Below, in pieces: positions 33,344-41,649 of a stretch of DNA of 64,000 nt (the first letter of the stretch is position 1; each line of letters starts with the position of its first letter). Origin of the DNA: JAGQSZ01 sp049647585 (lineage in GTDB: Bacteria > Actinomycetota > Acidimicrobiia > Acidimicrobiales > Microtrichaceae); assembly GCA_049647585.1 (NCBI GenBank), contig JBARXY010000028.1, positions 124,001 to 188,000 on the forward strand, read 5' to 3'. The notes under the pieces are model-generated. The model saw only the letters and a list, made by a program, of their open reading frames with translations, had not been told where the DNA came from and made no database searches. The position numbers were made by a program, and so were the translations under genes.

Positions 33344-33542
33344 GCATTGGAAGCTCCTATGCAAGCTATTCGACGTGACGAGGTGGCCAAAGTGTCACAT
33401 CCAACTGTGACGAGCCAAGGATCGAATGTCCCAAATGCGGTGGCGAGATGGCTTCCTCCCAGATGATCTTGTGGCACTAGGACTCTCGGGAAAATTGGTC
33501 GAACCCATATAGCTGGGGTGCTCACCGACCAGCCCGCCACCC
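33344..33542. other. 199-bp intergenic stretch after the SIR2 fusion gene
   Basis: No supported gene, RNA or terminator was found. It contains a short zinc-knuckle-looking phrase (ECPKCGGEM) without a start codon and a 28-codon ORF starting near 33426; neither is convincing. It separates the SIR2 fusion gene from the convergent vapBC module. Confidence 0.5.
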
Positions 33543-33935
33543 CTACGGAACAAGAAATGTCGCAGTGGTTCCGCCTGCGCGGGCCAGCCTTTTGTCAAAG
33601 GTCACTACTTGGGCATCCAGCAGTTCGGCCAGGGCGACGTATGCGGCGTCGTAGGCAGTCATGTGTCCGCGCAGTTGCCAGATTCTCCCCGCGAGAATCT
33701 CGTGGTCGTACCGTTCGATGTTGAAATCCGTTAGGTCCTCGATGGCTCCGGCGGCTCTGTGAGGATCCAATTGGTCTAGGTGGCAAAGGCGACGGAGGAC
33801 TTGGGTGACTTCCACCGATATCAGGTGGGGTGCGCAGGGTGTGCTGGACGATTCGGAGAGCACCGCCGCCACCCGTTGACCAGCCGGGGTCCACAACAGA
33901 ACTTCTATGAGCGCTGATGCGTCTAGAACGATCAC
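33543..33935 (-). CDS. vapC: VapC-type PIN-domain toxin
   Basis: A 130-residue PIN toxin. Acidic residues Asp5 (VLDASAL), Glu42 (SVEVTQVLRRL), Asp96 (AYDAAYVALAE) and Asp114 (VTFDKRLA) are all in place, so it is expected to be an active ribonuclease. Its ATG overlaps the antitoxin stop by 4 bases (33932-33935), indicating tight translational coupling. It belongs to a different subfamily from the toxin at 29671, so the two modules are not a recent duplication. Confidence 0.92.
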   Translation of the reverse strand: MIVLDASALIEVLLWTPAGQRVAAVLSESSSTPCAPHLISVEVTQVLRRLCHLDQLDPHRAAGAIEDLTDFNIERYDHEILAGRIWQLRGHMTAYDAAYVALAELLDAQVVTFDKRLARAGGTTATFLVP

Positions 33936-34177
33936 CTTGCGTCGCGCTCAGCGCGGACAAGTTCAGCCGCTGCGCTATCCAGGACGACGGTTCCACGCTC
34001 TGCGATCCGCGCGAGCAGCTCGTCAGAAGTGGGCCGGTCGAGCGATCGGCGCAGCTCTTCGAGTGCCAACTCGGACAGCGAGCGACCCTGTTGTGCGGCG
34101 CGGATCTTCAGGCGCCGGTGGATGTCCTCGGGGACATTGCGGATCTGCAAGTTCTTTACCGCCCGAGACTGTGTCAT
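33932..34177 (-). CDS. vapB: FitA/VapB-type ribbon-helix-helix antitoxin
   Basis: An 81-residue antitoxin from ATG 34177. The RHH domain is VKNLQIRNVPEDIHRRLKIRAAQQGRSLSELALEELRRSL, as in FitA and related VapB proteins, followed by a toxin-binding tail (ELLARIAERGTVVLDSAAAELVRAERD). An upstream in-frame ATG at 34243 is rejected because the RHH family starts here. A TACAAT -10 box (34192-34187) lies 9 nt upstream, giving a nearly leaderless message, and the surrounding ATGCA-rich repeats are a plausible operator. Confidence 0.9.
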   Translation of the reverse strand: MTQSRAVKNLQIRNVPEDIHRRLKIRAAQQGRSLSELALEELRRSLDRPTSDELLARIAERGTVVLDSAAAELVRAERDAR

Positions 34178-34222
34178 GCAGTATGCATTGTAGCATGCTG
34201 ATTGCATGCCCCCCAGCGTGAT

Positions 34223-34254
34223 GTCCGCACTGGAGGTCCGCACTCGAGGTCCGC
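34223..34254. repeat. 2.5 tandem copies of a 13-bp repeat
   Basis: GTCCGCACTGGAG (34223-34235) and GTCCGCACTCGAG (34236-34248), followed by a partial third copy (GTCCGC). It lies in the gap between the antitoxin gene and tRNA-Arg. Directly visible. Confidence 0.85.
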
Positions 34255-34339
34255 CTCCCTCGCACCAGAGGACTTCACCCCATCGACTTCAGCCGGCAAA
34301 TTTTGATTCAGAACGGCGTGGCGGCTGTACCGAGAACGA

Positions 34340-34367
34340 CGAAACCCCCGCCATGGCGGGGGTTTCG
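34340..34367 (-). terminator. terminator of tRNA-Arg
   Basis: A perfect 28-bp palindrome with arms CGAAACCCCCGCCA and TGGCGGGGGTTTCG, starting 5 bases downstream of the tRNA 3' end, ending in a GTTTCG tail. The hairpin is very stable and in the right position for an intrinsic terminator; it could also work in the other direction. Confidence 0.8.
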
Positions 34368-34372
34368 AAATG

Positions 34373-34446
34373 TGCGCTCGGCGGGACTTGAACCCACAAC
34401 CTTCTGATCCGTAGTCAGATGCTCTATCCAATTGAGCTACGAACGC
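34373..34446 (-). tRNA. tRNA-Arg (anticodon ACG)
   Basis: The minus strand folds as a full cloverleaf: acceptor GCGTTCG/CGAGCGC, D arm GCTCAATTGGATAGAGC, anticodon stem TCTGA/TCAGA with loop CTACGGA (anticodon ACG), T arm GTGGG TTCAAGT CCCGC. CCA is not encoded. The 3' end faces the defence-like island, so it marks the right-hand boundary of that island and is a possible integration target, but no duplicated 3' end was found. Confidence 0.95.
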
Positions 34447-34668
34447 GTATTCAGGACGTGACTCTAGCAATCAACGGCTGCTTCGCTCCAACCACAATTG
34501 GCCCAGCCCGCGTGCCTCTCCCGAACTGCTCCACAAAACTGGTCGGCAACGATTCGGGCCGGCACTACTCCAGGGTTCAGGTGCTGTAGGCACGCTCGGA
34601 GCGGATGTCGTCGGACCGATGGTCATGGATGAACCTCGGCTAGATAAATCTCGGGCACGATATGCGCC
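34447..34668. other. 222-bp intergenic stretch between tRNA-Arg and the next gene
   Basis: No gene or RNA is supported. It must hold the promoters of tRNA-Arg and of the 390-residue protein; a TAGATAAAT segment 28 bases before the latter gene is the most AT-rich element, but no clear -35 box was found. Confidence 0.4.
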
Positions 34669-35841
34669 ATGCCCCAACCTGAAGATGTTCCAATAGGCCT
34701 GCCAGTTCGTTGGAAGGCCACGGCCTGCTTCGTTGTCCTGGCCATGATCGCCTTCACGATCGCCAACGTCGCCATATTCTCTGACGACGACAGTTCCGAC
34801 GACGACGGGGACGAACAGGCTTTGGACGAGCCGGTCGGTGGTCGGGAACGTGACGTAGAGGATCCCGACATCCAACGGCTCGTGAAGGCCGCCGCCCGCC
34901 TTGACGCCGATGCTTCCACCGCTGCTGGCTACCAGGAAGAGATGGCCGACCGGACAGGTCCCACTCTGCTGTTCGTCCAGGATGCCTTGTCCGGCACCTT
35001 CCTTCCGTCGGACGTTCCTGGTGAGCATTGGCTCGAACTACACGGCGCCGACGAGAACACCCTCTGGTTCGAGAACCGTCCTGGAAGTCAGACCGGAGCC
35101 ATGTCGAACCAGGAGATGCTCGACCAGTTCTTCGCTGGCTCCGACGCCGACGAGGTCGCCGAACCGCCGAACGCCGCGGTCGACGCCTGGGATCCAGCCA
35201 CCAACAGCGACATCGTTGTCGGGCTCAAGCTGTTGGACGGAAAATGGGATCCGGCCACCAAGACCCTCCGCTACCGCGTGACCGAGCTTGTCGAGACCGG
35301 CGCTCCAGCCGCTGGACCGAGCCGTATCGGGGGTTCCCTGCCCGCTGCCTTTGATGAGGTCGGGCTGTTCATAGATGACGGAATCCGATCGCCGGGGAAC
35401 GCCAAAGGGAAGTTGATCGCCGACATCTACACCTTGGTGGCCACTTTCGTGGGCTACATCACTGACCGTCATACGTGCTCAGCGGTGCTCGAGAACGTCA
35501 CCGACGACACTCTCAAGTGGGTGACCGACGACTCGAAGGGCACCGACACGTGGCGTCAGAATCCGACGCGTGACTTCGAATGGGCCGCGTATTGGACGAC
35601 CTCCGCCGGGTTCATGCGCGGCTGTTGGAACTGGGTGCTCTACAAGGGGCCTCGTGGCACCGTAGCGGTTGGCACCTCGAACCCTTGGTCCGGGTCGAAC
35701 AACTCCACGTGTGAGACGACCGGCGTCTACAAGTGCGTCTACCAGATGACCGGGAAGGGCAGCAGTCGTGGCAACACCTATATCGTCACCTACTGCGTGT
35801 ACGAGGACCGAGAGGGCGAGATGTACTGCCTGGCAGACTGA
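34669..35841 (+). CDS. membrane-anchored protein with possible aegerolysin/actinoporin-like C-terminus
   Basis: A 390-residue protein. One N-terminal membrane segment (ATACFVVLAMIAFTIANVAIF) is followed by an Asp/Ser low-complexity stretch (DDDSSDDDGDEQ) and a soluble region likely outside the cell. The C-terminal ~140 residues carry CSAVLENVTDDTLKWV, a Trp/Gly-rich middle, and GTVAVGTSNPWSGSNNSTCE. The NPxxGSN pattern with flanking aromatic strands recalls small beta-sandwich membrane-active proteins (aegerolysin, actinoporin or ET79 type), but I could not confirm it. Several cysteines near the C-terminus may form disulfides. The gene is monocistronic and followed by a bidirectional terminator. 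It may be a secreted effector or adhesin; the function is otherwise unknown. Confidence 0.55.
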   Translation: MPQPEDVPIGLPVRWKATACFVVLAMIAFTIANVAIFSDDDSSDDDGDEQALDEPVGGRERDVEDPDIQRLVKAAARLDADASTAAGYQEEMADRTGPTLLFVQDALSGTFLPSDVPGEHWLELHGADENTLWFENRPGSQTGAMSNQEMLDQFFAGSDADEVAEPPNAAVDAWDPATNSDIVVGLKLLDGKWDPATKTLRYRVTELVETGAPAAGPSRIGGSLPAAFDEVGLFIDDGIRSPGNAKGKLIADIYTLVATFVGYITDRHTCSAVLENVTDDTLKWVTDDSKGTDTWRQNPTRDFEWAAYWTTSAGFMRGCWNWVLYKGPRGTVAVGTSNPWSGSNNSTCETTGVYKCVYQMTGKGSSRGNTYIVTYCVYEDREGEMYCLAD

Positions 35842-35870
35842 CATACACGACAAACCGCAGCCGAAAACGG

Positions 35871-35907
35871 AAGGACACCCCGGCCCTGAGGGGTTCGGGG
35901 TGTCCTT
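35871..35907. terminator. bidirectional terminator between the 390-aa gene and tRNA-Ala
   Basis: AAGGACACCCC (35871-35881) and GGGGTGTCCTT (35897-35907) form a perfect 11-bp stem. On the minus strand the hairpin is followed by CCGTTTTCGG, so it ends tRNA-Ala transcripts; on the plus strand it ends the 390-residue gene. Confidence 0.8.
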
Positions 35908-35927
35908 ATGTCCTGAGACATCACATT

Positions 35928-36004
35928 TGGTGGAGGCGATGGGAATCGAACCCACGACCCCTGCCTTGCAAAGGCAGTGCTCTAGCCAACTGAGCTACGC
36001 CCCC
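35928..36004 (-). tRNA. tRNA-Ala (anticodon TGC)
   Basis: Cloverleaf on the minus strand: acceptor GGGGGCG/CGCCTCC, D arm GCTCAGTTGGCTAGAGC, anticodon stem CTGCC/GGCAG with loop TTTGCAA (TGC), T arm GTGGG TTCGATT CCCAT. The 3' CCA is encoded (35928-35930). A terminator follows. Confidence 0.95.
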
Positions 36005-36123
36005 AGAGTCGACCACGATACCGAAGTTCCGGCTACTCCCGAAACTTGATGCAGACGGTGAGCTGAGAGACCGCCGAACGGCGGGCGTCACCACGGGCCG
36101 GTGGTCGCTCGCGGTCGAAGAAC

Positions 36124-36161
36124 GGTTTGGGGTCCCGGCCGAATCGGCGGGACCCCAAACC
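36124..36161 (-). terminator. terminator of the beta-helix lipoprotein gene
   Basis: GGTTTGGGGTCCCG (36124-36137) and CGGGACCCCAAACC (36148-36161) form a perfect 14-bp stem with a 10-base loop, starting 29 bases after the stop at 36191. There is no long T run, but the stem is very stable. Confidence 0.7.
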
Positions 36162-36190
36162 AGGACTGTGAATTGCTGACCCCTGAACCC

Positions 36191-37756
36191 TCAGACGCCG
36201 CCGTCGCAGGCGCCGCCAACCGCGGTCAACCACGGAGTGAAGACGATCTGGGCATTATCGACGGGACCTTGGACGATGGCATCCCCCGGCGGAGTCGAGG
36301 GACCGCTCGCCGATCCATACCAGTTGCAGGTGGCATCAAGGTCACCGGCAGTGATCACCGGGGTATAGGTGCCGAAGTCTGGCTTGAACCGAATGGCATA
36401 TTCGAACTGGCCGGTGAAGGAGTTGTTGTTCGCCTTCAGACCGGCAACCTGCCCGCCTCCGGGGACCCAGCCGCCCGAGCCCTCGGCCACTCCCGACATG
36501 CACTGGGATGTGTCACCGGTGGTCACGATGTTGATCCCACCCTTGTTGTTCAGGAACGAGTTGGAACTGATCACGTTGTCGTTCGTGCTGAACTTCTTGC
36601 AGAGTTGCACGTACACGGCGCTCGAAAAGCCCTTGAACGTGTTGCCGGTGATCTGGTTCGAAGCGTTCGACACGGTGATGCCGGCCGGTGTGGACCCACT
36701 GGTGATCGCTCCTGCATCGACCGAGTTGCCGGTGACCGTCACGCCCGGCATTGGAGCCTGTCCGGTGTTCTGACCGATCGACATTGCCCGAGAGGTGATT
36801 CCGTCGAACACGTTGTTGGCGATGCTCGCCGAGACGATCGGATGAGTGACATCCGACTGGGCAACGTTGACGGGACGGCGCCAGTTGACGAACGCGTTCT
36901 CGCTGATGTCGATGTAGCCGCTACGAACATATATGGCGTAGTCCGCCATGGTCGTGCACAGATAGCTGCAGTCGGGCACGAGTGCGTCCGCACCCGAGAA
37001 CACGTTGTTGACGATCGAAACCGTCGGTCCACCGAACAGGTTGATCAGGCCGACCGCAGATGTCGAGACCAGGGCCGGATCGCTGGTCGGATCAACTCGG
37101 AATCCGTCCAGAACAAAGCTGTTCTCGGCGACAGAAGTTCCGCCACCACGGAAGCCCTGGACAACCGACTCAGGTCCACGTGGCTGGGCGGTGACCCCGG
37201 CTGCGACTCCGTAGTTGGCACCCTTGAACGTCAGTGACTTGTTCGGGTTCACGATCTCCGGATACTGCCCGGCTGCCACGTAAACGGTGTCGTTGGCGTT
37301 GGCCTGACCGACCGCGTAGTTGATCGTCAGACATGGACTTTCGCTTGCCGAGCAGTCAGTGGAGTCCGATCCGGTGGTCGAGACATAGCGGCCGGCGACA
37401 GCGTTCGCCACGGTGACCGTTGTCGTTGCCGTGCCGGTTGCGGCCTGGTTGTCGGTGACGGTGAGAGTCACGTTGTAGGTCCCGGGAGCAGCGTAGGAAT
37501 ACAGGGGATTCGCGTCGGTGGAGGTTCCACCGTCGCCGAACTCCCAGAGGTACTCGTCGATCGTTCCGTCAGTGTCCACAGATCCGGCCGAGCTGAACTG
37601 GACCTGAAGCGGCGTGACCGCGGAGGTCGGAGTTCCTGCGGCTACCGCATTTGGCGCTGCATTCGACGGCGGTGGACCCTCCGGCGGCACGCAGCCGATA
37701 GCAAACAACGCGACCGACGCCAGAGCGACAGCCGCAGCCATACGTGATTTCTTCAT
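36191..37756 (-). CDS. PKD-domain / right-handed beta-helix lipoprotein
   Basis: A 521-residue secreted lipoprotein. The signal ends in AIGC with lipidated Cys22. Residues ~35-120 are a PKD domain (PNAVAAGTPTSAVTPLQVQFSSAGSVD...; WEFGDGGTS; YNVTLTVTDNQ). Residues ~125-515 form a pectate-lyase-like beta-helix with DUF1565-type opening (RYVSTTGSDSTDCSASESPCLTINYAV) and rungs such as GNTFKGFSSAVYV and SIVNNVFSGAD. Such proteins bind or cleave surface polysaccharide. No clear catalytic triad was identified, so binding is as likely as catalysis. ATG 37756 gives the best signal; a TTG at 37771 is possible. Confidence 0.85.
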   Translation of the reverse strand: MKKSRMAAAVALASVALFAIGCVPPEGPPPSNAAPNAVAAGTPTSAVTPLQVQFSSAGSVDTDGTIDEYLWEFGDGGTSTDANPLYSYAAPGTYNVTLTVTDNQAATGTATTTVTVANAVAGRYVSTTGSDSTDCSASESPCLTINYAVGQANANDTVYVAAGQYPEIVNPNKSLTFKGANYGVAAGVTAQPRGPESVVQGFRGGGTSVAENSFVLDGFRVDPTSDPALVSTSAVGLINLFGGPTVSIVNNVFSGADALVPDCSYLCTTMADYAIYVRSGYIDISENAFVNWRRPVNVAQSDVTHPIVSASIANNVFDGITSRAMSIGQNTGQAPMPGVTVTGNSVDAGAITSGSTPAGITVSNASNQITGNTFKGFSSAVYVQLCKKFSTNDNVISSNSFLNNKGGINIVTTGDTSQCMSGVAEGSGGWVPGGGQVAGLKANNNSFTGQFEYAIRFKPDFGTYTPVITAGDLDATCNWYGSASGPSTPPGDAIVQGPVDNAQIVFTPWLTAVGGACDGGV

Positions 37757-37899
37757 ATTGCCCCCAAGCAATCTGATTGGTGTCCGTCATTCGCCCGCCG
37801 GACGACAATCAGAGTTCCACCATCGGGGTCGCTCCACAAGGGCCGGCCCGAATTGGCCGATCTCAGAAAGTTGCAGGAGCTTGTAGTCATCGACGACTT

Positions 37900-39492
37900 C
37901 TACTGGCGAAGTTCGCCTTCGGCGACGAGTCGCTCCAGGGTCAACTCCGGGTGTTCACTGATGAGTCGCTCCATCCAGTAGGTCGACTCGAAGACCGCCA
38001 GGAGCGAACCGTCGCGCCGTGACAGTACGTCGACGCCCTGCATCGCACGGAGTGCCGGCATCGACTCGGCATCGGTGCGACGGGCAACCTTGAAGCCGGT
38101 CATGGTGAACTCGACCGGTGCGCCGAACTCGTTTTCCAGCCGGTGTTTGGCGACCTCGAACTGCAGTGCTCCGACCGCCGCGAGTACCGGCGCCTGATCT
38201 CCGTAGTCCTGGTCCAGAAGCACCTGCACGACGCCTTCCTCGTCCAGCTGGGAGATGCCGTTGCGGAACTGTTTGGTGCGGCCGACGTCCGTCGTTCTTG
38301 CGATAGCAAAGAATTCGGGGGCGAAGCTCGGGATCTCGGGGAAGGTGACCTGTTCGTCGAGCCACAGCGTGTCCCCGACGCGAACATCGGTCGCGTTGAC
38401 GAAGCCGACCACGTCACCGGGGAACGCCTCTTCCAGCGTCTCGCGTTCCTGGCCGAACACCGAGTGTGCGTACTTGGTCGCGAACGGCTTGCGGGTCCTG
38501 TCGTGGGTTACGACGACACCTCGCTCGAATCGGCCCGAGCAGACCCGCAGGAACGCGATCCGGTCCCGGTGGGAGCGGTCCATGTTGGCCTGGACCTTGA
38601 ACACGAAACCCGAGAAGCGCGACTCAAGGGGCCGCGGCACTCCAGACGCGTCGTTGCGCGCCGAGGGGCTTGGGACCTCATCGATGACCGAGTCCAACAG
38701 CAGTCGCACACCGAAGTTGGTGAGCGCGGAACCGAAGAACATCGGAGTCGTCTCACCCTCGAGGAACATCTCGCGGTCGTGCACGGCGCCGGAAAGGAGT
38801 TCGAGTTCATCCAGGCTTTCGGACCACGAGGCGCCCTCCTCGGCGAGCGCGCGATCCGCCGGAACGATCTCCTCAGGAGCCTCGGTCGACCCGCGGGCCG
38901 TTCGTGTGAAGCGGATGAAGTCCTGGGTGCTCCGGTCGACCACGCCACGGAAGTCTCCAGCGATCCCGACGGGCCAGGTCATGGGCGTGCAGATGAGCCC
39001 GAGCTTGGACTCGATGTCGTCGATCAACTCGAGCGGGCTCAGGCCAGGTCTGTCCCACTTGTTGATGTACGTAAGGATCGGCAACCCTCGGCTTCGACAG
39101 ACCTCGAAGAGTTTCTGGGTCTGGGCCTCGATACCCTTTGCGGCATCAAGGACCATGACGGCGGCGTCACAGGCGGTCAGAACTCGATATGTGTCCTCGG
39201 AGAAATCGCGGTGACCGGGCGTGTCGAGAAGGTTGACCACGCAGTCCCGGTAGGGGAACTGCAGGACGGTCGAGGTGATCGAAATACCGCGCTGTTGCTC
39301 CAGCTCGAGCCAGTCCGAGGTCGCCGAACGACGGTCGCCGCGCGCCTTGACCGTTCCGGCCTCCCGACCCAGCGCACCGCCGTACAACAACAGTTTTTCG
39401 GTGAGCGTGGTCTTACCCGCATCAGGGTGCGAAATGATGGCGAATGTTCGACGTCTCGAGGCTTCGGCGACTGGACCAGCGGGGGAACTCAC
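37900..39492 (-). CDS. prfC: peptide chain release factor 3
   Basis: A 530-residue GTPase that recycles RF1/RF2 from the ribosome after termination. G1 is SHPDAGKTT, the switch region includes EQQRGISITSTVLQFP, G3 is DTPGHRDFSEDTYR, and G4 is INKWDR. The RF3-specific stretch GEREHDRE..., the domain II region (VFKVQANMDRSHRDRIAFLRVCSGRFERGV) and C-terminal VGALQFEVAKHRLENEFG are all present at full length. The start is GTG 39492 with no strong ribosome site. RF3 is patchy among actinobacteria, so presence is informative for classification. It is monocistronic as far as can be seen. Confidence 0.95.
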   Translation of the reverse strand: MSSPAGPVAEASRRRTFAIISHPDAGKTTLTEKLLLYGGALGREAGTVKARGDRRSATSDWLELEQQRGISITSTVLQFPYRDCVVNLLDTPGHRDFSEDTYRVLTACDAAVMVLDAAKGIEAQTQKLFEVCRSRGLPILTYINKWDRPGLSPLELIDDIESKLGLICTPMTWPVGIAGDFRGVVDRSTQDFIRFTRTARGSTEAPEEIVPADRALAEEGASWSESLDELELLSGAVHDREMFLEGETTPMFFGSALTNFGVRLLLDSVIDEVPSPSARNDASGVPRPLESRFSGFVFKVQANMDRSHRDRIAFLRVCSGRFERGVVVTHDRTRKPFATKYAHSVFGQERETLEEAFPGDVVGFVNATDVRVGDTLWLDEQVTFPEIPSFAPEFFAIARTTDVGRTKQFRNGISQLDEEGVVQVLLDQDYGDQAPVLAAVGALQFEVAKHRLENEFGAPVEFTMTGFKVARRTDAESMPALRAMQGVDVLSRRDGSLLAVFESTYWMERLISEHPELTLERLVAEGELRQ

Positions 39493-39581
39493 GCAGTCAG
39501 GAAACTAGTAGTGGCGGCGGAACGCAAAGTGACGCGGAATCGAGCCGACGGAGTGCCCGGAAGTCGGGTCGGAGATGCGGA

Positions 39582-40781
39582 TCAGATGAGCGACTTGGCT
39601 ACGTCGATCAAAGCGTTGGTGCGCGGGTCCCCGGCGAGGCCTAGTTGCATCTGATTCATCGCGTAACCGAACGCCAGACCACGATCCGGGTCGGCGAAAC
39701 CCACGGCTCCGCCGGCGCCGTAGTGGCCGAATGCCCCGTCGCCGCTGAACGGCGAGAAGTCCGAGTTGCGCATGAAGCCCAGTCCGAACGGAATGGGGAA
39801 CATCAGGACCGAATCCGGACCTTCAGTTCTGGGCTTGATAGCATTTTTGAGGGTCGCTTCGTCGAGAAGACGAACGCCGTCGACCTCACCGATGCACGCG
39901 GCGTACATCCGTGCCAACGACTTGGCGTTGGTGATTCCGTTCGCTGCCGGGACCATCGCGCTCCAGACCCGTGGGTCGTTCCAGCTGTCCTGGTTTCCGA
40001 ACGCTCCACCGGGGGCCGACAGCGCTCTGCCTGCCAGGTTTCCCGGTCCGAGTAGAGCATCCAACATGGACATGAACCCACTCGGCGCACCGCCAGCCAC
40101 GGCACCGCCGGGCTCCCCGGATCCAGTGGGGAGGAGCCCTTCGGGAAGTTGGAAGGGGATCAATTCTGAGACCCGATGGTTCTGTTCAGGGGGCAGCCCG
40201 ATCCAGAAGTCCAATCCGAGGGGAGTCGCCACGTTGGCGTTGAAGAACTCGCCGATGCTCTGACCCGACACCCTGCGAACGATCTCGCCGACGAGCCAGC
40301 CGTAGGTGACTGCGTGGTAGCCATGCTGGGTCCCCGGTTCCCACAGTGGCGAACTTTCGGCCAGGGCCTGGGTCACGCGGTCCCAGTCGAGCGCCTCGTC
40401 CAGCGTCAACTGCTCCGAGGTGTCGATTAGACCGCTGCGGTGACATAGGAGCCAGGACACCGGAACGTTGCCCTTGCCAGCTGCTGCGAACTCCGGCCAG
40501 TAGTCGACCACCGGCCGATCGAAGTCCAACAGGCCCTGTTGGGCCAACACATGTGCACACACCGCGGTGGCGCCCTTTGTCGCCGAGAAGACCAACTGCA
40601 GGGTGTCGTCCCCATAGGGGGTGCCCGCCGCGGTGACTCCGCCGGTCAGGTCGACCACAGCCTCGCCATCGACGTAAAGACACAGTGATGCGCCGACCTC
40701 GCCCCGGCTGTCGAAGTTCTGGGCGAACTCGTCCCGAAGTCTCTCGAACCCCGGAGCAACGACCCCTCTTATCTCTGCCAT
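39582..40781 (-). CDS. beta-lactamase-fold serine hydrolase (class C/EstB-like)
   Basis: A 399-residue penicillin-binding-protein-fold hydrolase. The SxxK motif is FSATKGATAV, the YxN-equivalent motif is GYHAVTYGW as in EstB-type esterases, and the KTG-equivalent region is FGHYGAGGAVG. No signal peptide is visible from ATG 40781, so it is probably cytosolic and an esterase rather than a true beta-lactamase. The start is supported by AGAGG six bases upstream; the frame extends 59 codons further without similarity. The substrate is unknown. It is preceded on the same strand by a secreted Ig-like protein gene 41 bases upstream. Confidence 0.88.
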   Translation of the reverse strand: MAEIRGVVAPGFERLRDEFAQNFDSRGEVGASLCLYVDGEAVVDLTGGVTAAGTPYGDDTLQLVFSATKGATAVCAHVLAQQGLLDFDRPVVDYWPEFAAAGKGNVPVSWLLCHRSGLIDTSEQLTLDEALDWDRVTQALAESSPLWEPGTQHGYHAVTYGWLVGEIVRRVSGQSIGEFFNANVATPLGLDFWIGLPPEQNHRVSELIPFQLPEGLLPTGSGEPGGAVAGGAPSGFMSMLDALLGPGNLAGRALSAPGGAFGNQDSWNDPRVWSAMVPAANGITNAKSLARMYAACIGEVDGVRLLDEATLKNAIKPRTEGPDSVLMFPIPFGLGFMRNSDFSPFSGDGAFGHYGAGGAVGFADPDRGLAFGYAMNQMQLGLAGDPRTNALIDVAKSLI

Positions 40782-40822
40782 GCGAGCCTCTTTGACGCTG
40801 AGAGCACCCTGGGTGGGTGTAA

Positions 40823-41482
40823 TTACGGCCCGAGCGTACTGAATGTCGCCACTCGGACACCTACCGCTCCACTGACGAAGGACACCTCGGCGCGGATCAC
40901 GTGCTCGCCGTCGGCGAACTTCGAGGGATCCACATGGGTCCCCAGGTACAGGTCCCACGGTGGGATTGAAGCCAGCGCCACCGGGGCTCCATCGATGAAG
41001 AACTTGACCGACCTGATGTTGGGCAATGACACGATTATCAATGACGGAGCAGTCATCCTGGCTCTGTCCAGAGCCAGGGCAGGTCGGGGCGGCAACTCGA
41101 CCGAGGTAGGCGCGTAGTACAGCCCCGTGGACTTCTGGGAGGCCGGATCCGACGAACCGCTGGAACCCGGCTCGGGGGCCGTCGGCTCGCTTGTCGGCGT
41201 CCCGGTGCCCGGCGTCTCAGTGCCCGGCGTCTCGGTGCCCGGCGTCGCAGGGTCCGATGTTTCAGGGTCCGGCGCGTCGGATCCTTGGACGTTTTCGTTA
41301 TAGGTGGTCGAAGGAAGAACCAGTGGGTCAGGGCCGTAGCGGGTATCCAGCAGGCCTATGTCCGACTGGTCGGAACGAGCTGCGTGGGCCTGGAACGCCA
41401 TCGGAGCTACAACCGTCGACGTCATGATCGTCGAGGCGGACAAGGCCATCAGCACCCGGGCGAACTGGACCCCGAACCTCAT
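40823..41482 (-). CDS. secreted protein with Pro/Thr-rich repeat linker
   Basis: A 219-residue protein with a signal peptide (LMALSASTIMTSTVVAPMAFQAHA), a Pro/Thr/Glu linker (DPATPGTETPGTETPGTGTPTS) and a C-terminal ~100-residue beta-rich domain with KFFIDGAPV, PPWDLYLG, and FADGEHVIRAEV, which resembles Ig-like or cadherin-like domains of cell-surface proteins. The linker is coded by 15-bp tandem DNA repeats. The ATG is preceded by AGGGTGAAG. It likely sits at the cell envelope; no catalytic motif is present. Confidence 0.7.
   Translation of the reverse strand: MRFGVQFARVLMALSASTIMTSTVVAPMAFQAHAARSDQSDIGLLDTRYGPDPLVLPSTTYNENVQGSDAPDPETSDPATPGTETPGTETPGTGTPTSEPTAPEPGSSGSSDPASQKSTGLYYAPTSVELPPRPALALDRARMTAPSLIIVSLPNIRSVKFFIDGAPVALASIPPWDLYLGTHVDPSKFADGEHVIRAEVSFVSGAVGVRVATFSTLGP
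41205..41279. repeat. five 15-bp tandem repeats inside a coding linker
   Basis: Units start at 41205, 41220, 41235, 41250 and 41265. The first three are near identical (GTGCCCGGCGTCTCA and variants); the last two are more diverged. The in-frame period of five codons encodes the TPGTE-type repeats of the secreted protein. Confidence 0.85.
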
Positions 41483-41649
41483 GGAACTTCACCCTGAGCT
41501 CCTGGCCCGGTCTGCACGGTCACTTGCCAATTATCCTCTGCTGGTCGTCCCGCGTTAATGAGCAAATGCCGCGACTCGAGCTCACTCCACGTGACCGGGG
41601 CACCGTTCGAGCCACTCAGAGTGTTGATCTCGACGGTGACATGCGGGGC

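Noticed and set aside
33344..33542. Zinc-ribbon-like small gene (ECPKCGGEM) and a 28-codon ORF after the SIR2 gene
   Set aside because: No start codon for the first, no ribosome site or family for the second.
34174..34470. A minus-strand reading frame across tRNA-Arg with a protein-like N-terminus
   Set aside because: It is the familiar false translation of a tRNA gene; the region folds as a perfect tRNA cloverleaf.
36101..37237. Long plus-strand frame opposite the beta-helix lipoprotein
   Set aside because: Shadow of a well-supported lipoprotein; no family match and no ribosome site.
38143..39654. Long plus-strand frame opposite prfC
   Set aside because: It mirrors the coding frame of a clear RF3; such shadows are common at high GC.
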